Below are positions 41,202-50,671 of a stretch of 64,000 nt of DNA, piece after piece (within the stretch, counting starts at the first letter, position 1; every line of letters begins with the position of its first letter). Source of the stretch: Nothophaeocryptopus gaeumannii (taxonomy: Eukaryota; Ascomycota; Dothideomycetes; Mycosphaerellales; Mycosphaerellaceae); contig JASISA010000001.1 of assembly GCA_031771865.1 (NCBI GenBank), positions 2,170,001 to 2,234,000 on the forward strand. Reading direction: 5' to 3'. Made by a program: the position numbers and the translations under genes. Under the pieces are notes generated by a model. That model saw nothing but the letters and a program-made list of their open reading frames with translations, had not been told where the DNA came from and made no database searches.

Positions 41202-44200
41202 TTAACGTTGCCGATATGAAGTTCGTACCACGAGCTCCGTCAGCTTCGCGCTCCTTGATTTCGCATGATATGTACGGACTGCTGCGCTTTGTCCAGTACG
41301 ACGCATTTCATCGAGGCCGGTAATGGCAGAAACTGTATCGGGATGGTCTCTCCCTAGCCTGTTGATTCTGCCTTGAATGGCCTGCACCTGCAGCTCCTCC
41401 GCCTCCTTCCACCGTCCTTGGTTCGAGTACGTCGAGGCGAGGTTGGCCATGCTGGTCAGCGTGTCGGGATGATCGGGCCCCAGTGTTGCCTGCCCCCTCT
41501 CCATCACCTTCACCTCCAGCTCCTCCGCCTCCTTCCACCGTCCTTGGTTCCGGTACGTCGAGGCGAGGTTGGCCATGCTGGCCAGCGTGTCGGGATGATC
41601 GGGCCCCAGTGTTGCCTGCCCCCTCTCCATCACCTTCACCTCCAGCTCCTCCGCCTCCTTCCACCGTCCTTGGTTCCGGTACGTCGAGGCGAGGTTGGCC
41701 ATGCTGGTCAGCGTGGAGGGATGATCGGGCCCCAGTGTTGCCTGCATCCTCTCCATCACCTTCACCTCCAGCTCCTCCGCCTCCTTCCACCGTCCTTGGT
41801 TCCGGTACGTCGAGGCGAGGTTGCCTATGCTGGTCAGCGTGTCGGGATGATCGGGCCCCAGTGTTGCCTGCATCCTCCATCACCTTCACCTCCAGCTCCT
41901 CCGCCTCCTTCCACCGTCCTTGGTTCGAGTACGTCGAGGCGAGGTTGGCCATGCTGGCCAGCGTGTCGGGATGATCGGGCCCCAGTGTTGCCTGCCTCCT
42001 CTCCATCGCCTTCACCTCCAGCTCCTCCGCCTCCTTCCACCGTCCTTGGTTCCAGTACGTCGAGGCGAGGTTGGCCATGCTGGTCAGCGTGTCGGGATGA
42101 TCGGGCCCCAGTGTTGCCTGCATCCTCTCCATCGCCTTCACGCCTAGCTCCTCCGCCTCCTTCCACCGTCCTTGGTTCGAGTACGTCGAGGCGAGGTTGG
42201 CCATGCTGGTCAGCGTGTCGGGATGATCGGGCCCCAGTGTTGCCTGCCTCCTCTCCATCACCTTCACCTCCAGCTCCTCCGCCTCCTTCCACCGTCCTTG
42301 GTTCGAGTACGTCGAGGCGAGGTTGCCATGCTGGCCAGCGTGTCGGGATGATCGGGCCCCAGTGTTGCCTGCCTCCTCTCCATCGCCTTCACCTCCAGCT
42401 CCTCCGCCTCCTTCCACCGTCCTTGGTTCCAGTACGTCGAGGCGAGGTTGGCCATGCTGGTCAGCGTGTCGGGATGATCGGGCCCCAGTGTTGCCTGCAT
42501 CTCTCCATCGCCTTCACGCCTAGCTCCTCCGCCTCCTTCCACCGTCCTTGGTTCGAGTACGTCGAGGCGAGGTTGGCCATGCTGGTCAGCGTGTCGGGAT
42601 GATCGGGCCCCAGTGTTGCCTGCCTCCTCTCCATCACCTTCACCTCCAGCTCCTCCGCCTCCTTCCACCGTCCTTGGTTCGAGTACGTCGAGGCGAGGTT
42701 GGCCATGCTGGCCAGCGTGTCGGGATGATCGGGCCCCAGTGTTGCCTGCCTCCTCTCCATCACCTTCACCTCCAGCTCCTCCGCCTCCTTCCACCGTCCT
42801 TGGTTCGAGTACGTCGAGGCGAGGTTGGCCATGCTGGCCAGCGTGTCGGGATGATCGGGCCCCAGTGTTGCCTGCCCCTCTCCATCACCTTCACCTCCAG
42901 CTCCTCCGCCTCCTTCCACCGTCCTTGGTTCCGGTACGTCGAGGCGAGGTTGGCCATGCTGGTCAGCGTGGAGGGATGATCGGGCCCCAGTGTTGCCTGC
43001 ATCCTCTCCATCACCTTCACCTCCAGCTCCTCCGCCTCCTTCCACCGTCCTTGGTTCCGGTACGTCGAGGCGAGGTTGCCTATGCTGGTCAGCGTGTCGG
43101 GATGATCGGGCCCCAGTGTTGCCTGCATCCTCTCCATCACCTTCACCTCCAGCTCCTCCGCCTCCTTCCACCGTCCTTGGTTCGAGTACGTCGAGGCGAG
43201 GTTGGCCATGCTGGCCAGCGTGTCGGGATGATCGGGCCCCAGTGTTGCCTGCCTCCTCTCCATCGCCTTCACCTCCAGCTCCTCCGCCTCCTTCCACCGT
43301 CCTTGGTTCCAGTACGTCGAGGCGAGGTTGGCCATGCTGGTCAGCGTGTCGGGATGATCGGGCCCCAGTGTTGCCTGCATCCTCTCCATCGCCTTCACGC
43401 CTAGCTCCTCCGCCTCCTTCCACCGTCCTTGGTTCGAGTACGTCGAGGCGAGGTTGGCCATGCTGGTCAGCGTGTCGGGATGATCGGGCCCCAGTGTTGC
43501 CTGCCTCCTCTCCATCACCTTCACCTCCAGCTCCTCCGCCTCCTTCCACCGTCCTTGGTTCGAGTACGTCGAGGCGAGGTTGGCCATGCTGGCCAGCGTG
43601 TCGGGATGATCGGGCCCCAGTGTTGCCTGCCTCCTCTCCATCACCTTCACCTCCAGCTCCTCCGCCTCCTTCCACCGTCCTTGGTTCGAGTACGTCGAGG
43701 CGAGGTTGGCCATGCTGGCCAGCGTGTCGGGATGATCGGGCCCCAGTGTTGCCTGCCCCCTCTCCATCACCTTCACCTCCAGCTCCTCCGCCTCCTTCCA
43801 CCGTCCTTGGTTCCGGTACGTCGAGGCGAGGTTGGCCATGCTGGTCAGCGTGGAGGGATGATCGGGCCCCAGTGTTGCCTGCATCCTCTCCATCGCCTTC
43901 ACCTCCAGCTCCTCCGCCTCCTTCCACCGTCCTTGGTTCCGGTACGTCGAGGCGAGGTTGCCTATGCTGGTCAGCGTGTCGGGATGATCGGGCCCCAGTG
44001 TTGCCTGCCTCCTCTCCATCACCTTCACCTCCAGCTCCTCCGCCTCCTTCCACCGTCCTTGGTTCGAGTACGTCGAGGCGAGGTTGGCCATGCTGGCCAG
44101 CGTGTCGGGATGATCGGGCCCCAGTGTTGCCTGCCTCCTCTCCATCACCTTCACCTCCAGCTCCTCCGCCTCCTTCCACCGTCCTTGGTTCGAGTACGTC

Positions 44201-47200
44201 GAGGCGAGGTTGGCCATGCTGGTCAGCGTGGAGGGATGATCGGGCCCCAGTGTTGCCTGCATCCTCTCCATCGCCTTCACCTCCAGCTCCTCCGCCTCCT
44301 TCCACCGTCCTTGGTTCCGGTACGTCGAGGCGAGGTTGGCCATGCTGGTCAGCGTGGAGGGATGATCGGGCCCCAGTGTTGCCTGCATCCTCTCCATCGC
44401 CTTCACCTCCAGCTCCTCCGCCTCCTTCCACCGTCCTTGGTTCCAGTACGTCGAGGCGAGGTTGGCCATGCTGGTCAGCGTGGAGGGATGATCGGGCCCC
44501 AGTGTTGCCTGCATCCTCTCCATCGCCTTCACCTCCAGCTCCTCCGCCTCCTTCCACCGTCCTTGGTTCGAGTACGTCGAGCGGGAAGGAAGCTTCTGGT
44601 CTCTCGCCAGGTCGGCAGTCGAATGTGAGTCGCTGCTCCATTGCCCAAACATACGGCTGGCTCTGTAAGCCAAAGCTTCGATCATGTATTGTCGCAGCAT
44701 CCGACTTTCGACTCTGTCCTCAGCTTGCAGCCTCAAAACTTCCTGCTTGCCCAATTCACGACGTCGAAGCTCGTTGATTTCCTCAATAATGTGTGCTAAA
44801 GCTCCCTCTGAGCATCGGTCTCGTGGCAGAGCATGCTCGCTTGGATTTCGCATGTATCGTTGGGTGACGTCGCAACAGCCATCGGCAGAGAAGGCAATGC
44901 AGTAGGACAACTTCTTATTCCACCCTCCAAGGCAAGACATGTCAGCGCAAAGAAAACACTTCACTGGCGAAAATCCATCTTACCTTCGGTGTACAGCAGT
45001 GGAGCATCCCAAGCTTCCTCGCAGACGTCAACATGGACCCATCTCTTTCTGAGAGTGCTGTAAACTTCGATCCAAATGTGATCTTCGCTGGTCCAGACCC
45101 ATCTCACTCTGCTTCCAATAGCTCGACAAAGCATACCGAAGCAGTTTGCCCATTCACCAACACGCCCCCTTCTGGTTTCTATCAAGGTGAACGCGTCGTG
45201 ATATCGTGGAAATCGTTCGAAGCTCTGACATGGCTACGGAAGAGATCAGTCAGTACAAATATCCACAAGAAAGGCGCTCAACCACTTAGTGCAGTCTCAT
45301 GTTACGCGCACAACTCTCTTGCAACAAGGTGCACCACGCTCGAAAGCTCAAGAGGAAACTCGTTGTTAGGGCATGAATGTACGAGATTGAATGTACTTAC
45401 AGAGCTACAGCATTGGTAGAGCTCGACTCGGTTGGCGCGACGATGCTTTTCTCCAGGCGTCGGCTCGGTCATACCTCTGGCAGTTGTTGGGCTATGACAG
45501 GTAGTACACTTTGGGTTGTTGACCCACTGGAAGAAATGTCTCTTGAACCACTTCATCAACGCGCGGACCACACAGTCGTGATATCCCCAGACGGCTCGGG
45601 TGTCCTCGCCGAGAGAGCTCGCTTCTGCTACGAAGAGATCTGATTCTTCTTGTGCCTCATCATAGATCTGTTGCAGAGGAACGACTGCGAGAGCTTCGTC
45701 TAACATGGCTACATTCTCCCATTGACACGGCGTGTTTGAAAGAGACATAAGCAGATTGCGGAATCGATGGGACTTGTTGTCCTGAGAAGGCGTAGGCAGA
45801 AAAGGCAAATTGCCAATGAAGGGAAGGACGACGTGCTTCCCACTCTGTCGTAGCCTCGCAGATTCTTTGAGCTTCTGCATTCGTTGCTCTGCAAGAGAGC
45901 TCCGAAATCTTTTCGTAATGTCCCTGGCCCAGCCCTCAGGAAGGAGAGGTTCGAGGTGCTGGTATTTCTGGGCAGACAGTGGCTTTCGCCTAATAGCAGA
46001 CTGCACCGGCGCAGTGCTCTTCTGTGATGGGTCTTCGATCGATTTTTCCGCATGCTTAATGGAGATGACAGGTGTGCTCGCGTCGGTGCACCAAAATCCA
46101 GCAGAATTTGTAGAGACAGTCGGAAAAACTGAAGTAACCTCCGTGTTGCGCCACCGACATCCGTGTAGTCGATTGGACAAGCTAATCTCAAGAGCAAAGT
46201 TCTTCTCGAGATCCTGCAGCACCTTGTAGGCAGGCACCATCAGCGCTGCTCCTGAATCTGGACAGCCAGCGACAATGTGCCCTTCAATTGCTTTGGTTGT
46301 AGTGTTAACTATGACTGAACCACAGTCTCCTTGGACCAGCTTACCAGTGAGCTGTACAGACCATAGCTCTTGGGAGGTGTTACTACCCGCTAGGATCATG
46401 AAGCACGGAATTCCGGAAATTGTACCATGGTGGGCATTTCGAGAGCCCGTATAGGCGATGACACTTCCATCGTGGGGGCCGTCAGAGACCTTATCCGGAA
46501 GAATGCCATGATAAGTACATGGCGAACAGGGTTGTTCGGAGGGCGTCATGAATCTGGTATCGCCATCTTTGATCTTGATCAAGCAATAGTCCAGCGTTTT
46601 ATCGCCTCCTTCCGATGAGGAGAAAGCAATGTCTTCAGGTCGAAAATATGACTTGTTGTCAAAGGCAGACTGCAGCTCCGGTTTCTCTTCCGGCGGGTCC
46701 GATTTTGCGATCAAGACTGCAGAGTTTGACGATGGGCTTCTTGGATCATCGTCATCAGTTGCGAAACCAGAGTCGTCTGAGAAACCCTCGTCATTGCCAT
46801 CAAAGTCGAAGTCGAAGGCAGAGTCGGTTGAGTCTCCAAAATCGCTGTCCCCGGGATTTTGCACAAAAGCATGTGCGACTGTGGTTATGTAGGAAGCTTC
46901 GCCTGTTTGAAGGATCGCTCCAAGAGTAGCTGGGACAGGTACGGAGTCTGGAGTGCGCTTGACCAAGATCCTCATGCCCATAGGATTCGAACATGTAGCT
47001 GGCACGTAGTCAGGAGGATCCGGTGAGGCATTGTCATAGCTGGTGAGCTGTTGAAGGTTTTCCAAGTGTGGTGGCCTCGTACAATCGCCAGTCCGGAAGC
47101 CTGGATACCGGTCAAGGATGCCGCTCTCATCAACCTCCTTCCTCACACATTTTCGAGCTTGTGTGTTCCTACTGCAGAAGAATACAGTGGGAAACGCAGT

Positions 47201-47473
47201 CTTGCGACATCGCCCCACCATGTAGGCCGACCAGATAACGGTAGCAGTGACGATTTCACCATGTCGCTCGAGGTGGTCCTTGATCTCGCGCGCAAGACAC
47301 AAGTACTGCTCTCGAGCAGGACCCCGTACCTCCCAGCATTGAGACTTTCCGAGTGCTCTGTAGAAGGTACCGATCGACTCCTCTGGGTTCGGCCATTCCG
47401 GTCTAGAGGCCTGTCGATCACCTGTTGATCCAAGGAGGAGCCGGAAAGCGGACGTGGTAGTCGTCCTGCTCAT
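41202..47473 (-). CDS. composite gene: trypsin-fold protease-like + PNG1-like transglutaminase + TPR array
   Basis: Exon 1 is 47473-45401 (691 codons); introns are 45400-45234 (GTAAGT, CTGAC, CGTAG) and 44983-44925 (GTAAGA, CTGAC, GGAG). The spliced frame stays open to a stop at 42766 (about 1,493 residues). Residues about 185-425 form a chymotrypsin-fold-like unit: T-V-A-H (His201), L-D-Y-C-L-I (Asp295), Q-G-D-C-G-S (Cys384 at the nucleophile position). Residues about 507-890 are PNG1-like: E-G-W-A-R-D-I-T-K-R-F, W-G-Y-H-D-C-V-V-R-A-L, R-F-P-R-Y, R-R-G-R-V-G-E-W-A-N (Val716 where the catalytic Cys should be), E-D-H-I-W-I-E-V-Y, V-H-V-D-V-C-E-E-A-W-D and K-K-L-S-Y-C-I-A-F-S. KLC-type TPR units follow, entered in mid-unit (S-R-S-T-Y-S-N-Q-G-R-W). 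Four small deletions in the array put the last 12 units and the C-terminal cap (to 41202) out of frame. An NLR-like sensing role is inference. Confidence 0.75.
41373..44590 (-). repeat. 126-bp tandem array encoding about 25 TPR units of 42 residues
   Basis: The block CCCCAGTGTTGCCTG recurs 25 times at a spacing of 126 bp, except four spacings of 125, 125, 125 and 124 bp. Each unit encodes A-T-L-G-P-D-H-P-x-T-L-x-S then N-L-A-S-T-Y-x-N-Q-G-R-W-K-E-A-E-E-L, the kinesin-light-chain type of TPR. Units are nearly identical at DNA level. Variation sits at a few codons: D/S before TL, T/A before S, MA/IG, R/S/W after TY, E/G, V/A in V-K-V/A-M, and G/R/M before Q. Runs of unit types recur at a seven-unit distance (units 6-10 match 13-17), a higher-order repeat of 882 bp. 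The last unit (41373-41480) degenerates into a cap, E-L-Q-V-Q-A-I-Q-G. Confidence 0.95.
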
Positions 47474-47760
47474 GGTCGCGAAACTTTTGTCACATTGTCC
47501 CTGACGTCGAACTTTGACAGTGCGCTACGTGCAGTCGAGTGGTGGCAGAAGAAAGACAACGCGTGGTGGCCACGTCAAGGACGTTGTTGTGAACGAGCTG
47601 AGGTCGTTGCAGATCTTGGCTTGCATGATGCATGGGGCGGAGCCGCCACTTCGACAGCTCAGCCCAGCGCGCTCCGTCGGCATTGGAGAGCACATTTCAT
47701 GAGCGTTGGGAACAAGTGTGCGGTTGAACTCAGTCGCCGTGAGTTCATATCAACAGAACA
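47474..47760. promoter_or_regulatory. short divergent promoter, composite gene / tail-anchored protein gene
   Basis: Only 287 bp separate the two starts, so both genes probably share regulatory sequence. No specific motif is recognised. Confidence 0.45.
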
Positions 47761-48890
47761 ATGTCGAGCAAGGAAGGAACGATTGATGTTGGCGCGTCCC
47801 TCCAGACTCCTGTCTCGGCCGTTCCCGCGTCAGATGCCGCCAAATGCCGACTCTTGCAACAGCTCTGGGCTGCCGAGATGTCTCCGCAGGACATACCAGC
47901 CTCGTACTTCGATTACTACGCCCAGCAATGCGACTCCTTCTCCGTTGAGCAGGGCAGTTACGTGGAATCCAGAGTGGATCGCGAGCCTGTTGTCACACAC
48001 CAAGACCTTGTTGACCTCGCTGAGCAATTGACCGCAAAGTCGCCACAATGGGAAGACATCGCGCAGACGCTGCGAGCGAAAACATCCGCCGACAGTGATA
48101 AAGATGATATGATCAAGACGTGTATCAACTGGACAGCAAGACTTCTGACAATGACCGAGGTCGGCAGTCTTCGCTGTGAGTTCTCGTCCCGCAGGCCACT
48201 GCTTTGGGAAGTGGGTTCATTGCCTGAGTTCCTGTCAGCGACTTTCAAGCCGAAGAGGCCTAACAGCACTCAAGTTCGCCTGGAAAAGATGTTCAATGCC
48301 CGGAACCTTGAGCGGCTGGCGGGTATTAGGGTGGAGTGGACGAGCGATCTGGCAAGCCATCTGAGCTTGAGGGATGATGACACGATTCTCGTGCTATTTC
48401 ATCACGCAACCTTTCTGGAGAACATGAACCTGTAAGTGCATATGAGTGGTATTACGTCCACCGGGAAAATCACTCACAAGTCGCCAATAGTGACATATTC
48501 CCTCCCGGCTTCTGTGAAGAAACGTTGCAAACACTTGCACTTCTCCTACCGTCGTCCGACCAGGACACTCGAAGATGGTTTCGAAAGCAACAAGTGCTAC
48601 ATAATCTCGACACCAGAGCAATCAGATGCCGCAAGCTCCGAGCCGATGATCGTCAGATCGAAAACTTTTACTACTGGCGAGAGCGGCTATCGATCCTGAA
48701 ACAAGTCTTCGACGAAGCAGAGCCGAGTACGTTGTCGCAGTGGTGGTACGATCGCCGAAAAGGACCGCAATGGTACACGTTCTGGGTAGCAGTGGCTGTC
48801 CTGCTACTGACCGTCTTCTTTGGAGTTGTGCAATCGATTGAGGGTGCTTTGCAGGTGTATAAGGCTTACCATTCAACTGGAGGTGTCTGA
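47761..48890 (+). CDS. conserved fungal C-terminally membrane-anchored protein
   Basis: Exons 47761-48431 and 48491-48890 are joined by a 59-nt intron (GTAAGTG...CAATAG) across M-N-L-D-I-F-P-P-G-F, giving 356 residues. The C-terminus is the recognisable part: F-Y-Y-W-R-E-R-L-S-I-L-K-Q-V-F-D-E-A-E-P, L-S-Q-W-W-Y-D-R-R-K-G-x-Q-W-Y-T-F-W and a transmembrane helix (VAVAVLLLTVFFGVVQSIEG), ending Y-K-A-Y. I know this as a widespread uncharacterised ascomycete family in which the protein body faces the cytosol and a single C-terminal helix anchors it. No enzymatic motif is seen. It is divergent from the composite protease/PNG1/TPR gene. Confidence 0.82.
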
Positions 48891-49759
48891 CGAGCATTCC
48901 GATGATGCTGCCGCCACGCCACCTGTGAATATCTCCGAATCTTTTAGAGAAGCCCGACTATGTCCGCGGTGATCTCGGTCTTTTCTTTTCGTAGGTATAT
49001 GATCTTGCCCGAGCAGCGATGAACGGCATGAAAGATGCATCTTGCGTCTCCAGAACTCCCTATCATTACTTCCTCAATTGTTTCTCGTGCTTCACTCAAT
49101 TCCCAAAGGGCAGCAGAGCTTCACAGACTCGCACAGCATCCTCCTGAGAACATTGAGGAGCGACGAGAGATGTCTGATGCAGCGCGACGCCTCTACATGG
49201 CCCTTGAGACACCGTTTGATGCTATGCATCGCCTGTTCTGGAGTGTGGGTTGTATAGTCAACGTGTGGCCAAGATTGGTGTTGACATTCGATCCTAGGTG
49301 GAGCAGCTATCCATATGCTCCTTTGAATGACTTGAGCAGATCAGAGCTCACGCCTCCTAAGCCTAACAGGTCGAGGTCTAATCTTTCCTATCATCTTTGA
49401 CATGTTCGCCTCCTCCAACACAGCTCCTGTGCCATCTCATCTCGGCGACACCGATAGGTCGTAGTAGGAGAGGTTGATCTTTAGCGACAATCATTCGAAC
49501 AACCTAGTGCCGTTTCTACACAATTACAAGCGTCTGGGTATTCTGGATCACTATGCCACCAACGCTAAATTATCGAGTTAGCCTAAGTTGTATGAATCGC
49601 CGAACAGGATTATACACTACATACTCCGATGCCACAGCATACGCATGTAATACTGCATGTTGCGAATGCAGTTGGAGTAGCCAAAAGCCATAACATTATA
49701 ATCCGTAAAGAGAGCATCCTAATTAATAAAAATTAGCGTCTATGTTAAAGGCGATTAGC
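48891..49759. other. intergenic, partly AT-rich, no intact gene
   Basis: About 870 bp. The part from about 49500 is AT-richer, with many stops in all frames. It precedes the methyltransferase fragment, so it is probably the decayed upstream part of that gene. Confidence 0.4.
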
Positions 49760-50088
49760 TAGACAAATGTGTCGAGATCCTTCGCCACCTTCGAGCAGCT
49801 ATGGCCGAAGACTCGATGATCTTGATCGATGATTCTGTGCTCCCAGATATTGGAGCCTCGTGGAAGCAAGCCCAGAAAGACATCCAGATGATGGCTGGAC
49901 TTGCTGCTGTGGGAAGGGGCGAGTCGCAGTGGAGAACCCTGCTGGAGATGGCTGACTTGAAGATTCGCCAGGTCTATCAATATGATAGCGACCTTGGAGA
50001 CAGCATCACTGTGGCAGTCAAGGCCTCATGCTTGAACCATTCCGCCTGCTTCATGTCAACCAACGGATGCCTCGACAGCCCATGTTGA
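49760..50088 (+). pseudogene. O-methyltransferase (family 2), C-terminal fragment
   Basis: The frame reads K-C-V-E-I-L-R-H-L-R-A-A-M then L-I-D-D-S-V-L-P-D-I-G-A-S-W and D-I-Q-M-M-A-G-L-A-A. This matches the end of SAM-dependent O-methyltransferases of fungal secondary metabolism, which place H-D-W-P-D-x-x-C-x-x-I-L just before. Here that stretch is damaged (TAG directly upstream of L-D-K-C). The SAM-binding core and N-terminal dimerisation domain are missing, so this is a truncated relic. The C-terminus also drifts (S-C-L-N-H-S). No other biosynthetic genes lie next to it apart from the P450 3 kb away. Confidence 0.65.
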
Positions 50089-50671
50089 CGTTCTGAGCGA
50101 TTCCAAAGGATTTTAGTGCAGATTCAATCTACTCTTTCCCATCCCACTGCTGACCTCGCATTCAAAAGCAGATCTTCACACTTATCCCGCCAATCAACAG
50201 TCCAAGCTGACCAAGAGGTAGACATGCAGTCGAGCAGACCGTTGCAGCCGAGGAGAACTAGGAAAAAACTCAGCGAGCCAAGGCTCGGGCTTGGCCACTG
50301 TTGCGGGCTAGAGCGGTCTCGAGCCGAGCCCGGCAAGCTTGAACTCCCGTGGCTCCACTCTTCCCATGCTTATCACGCGGGAGAAGCTGTCTGAATGGCT
50401 CGGCCAGCACATGGCATGCAGTTCATGGTTGCACTGGGAGGAGCGGTTGAGGTCCTCGGCGGTCGCATCGATACTGTAACGGTATGGCCTGAGATGGAAG
50501 AAGCGTGAAGGAGTGGTAGTTCTAGTTTTAGCAGGGCGTCAAGGGCGTGTAGGCGAAGCGCGAGAAGGTGGGATGCTGCTCATTCTTGTATAGCTCTCTT
50601 CCTCGCTCTCTCGCTGACTCTTACCACTCTCGTCCTCCGACTCCACCTGTCAACTTGAAAGTGTCGTCGAC
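50089..50671. other. intergenic, promoter side of the acid phosphatase
   Basis: 583 bp with no recognised gene. A CT-rich stretch just before 50672 (about 50580-50660) looks like a fungal leader or core promoter. Confidence 0.35.

Noticed and set aside
41373..44590. CRISPR-like array
   Set aside because: There are no unique spacers: the whole 126-bp unit repeats, encodes TPRs, and lies in a eukaryotic gene.
41373..44777. Long plus-strand open frames (up to 595 codons, Pro/Ser-rich) antisense to the TPR array
   Set aside because: The 126-bp unit is a multiple of three and has no stop in several frames, so tandem copies keep the antisense frames open automatically. The TPR frame has real family motifs and the antisense ones do not.
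46427..47428. Plus-strand frames opposite the protease-like domain
   Set aside because: No domain signatures; antisense shadows of a long conserved minus-strand frame.
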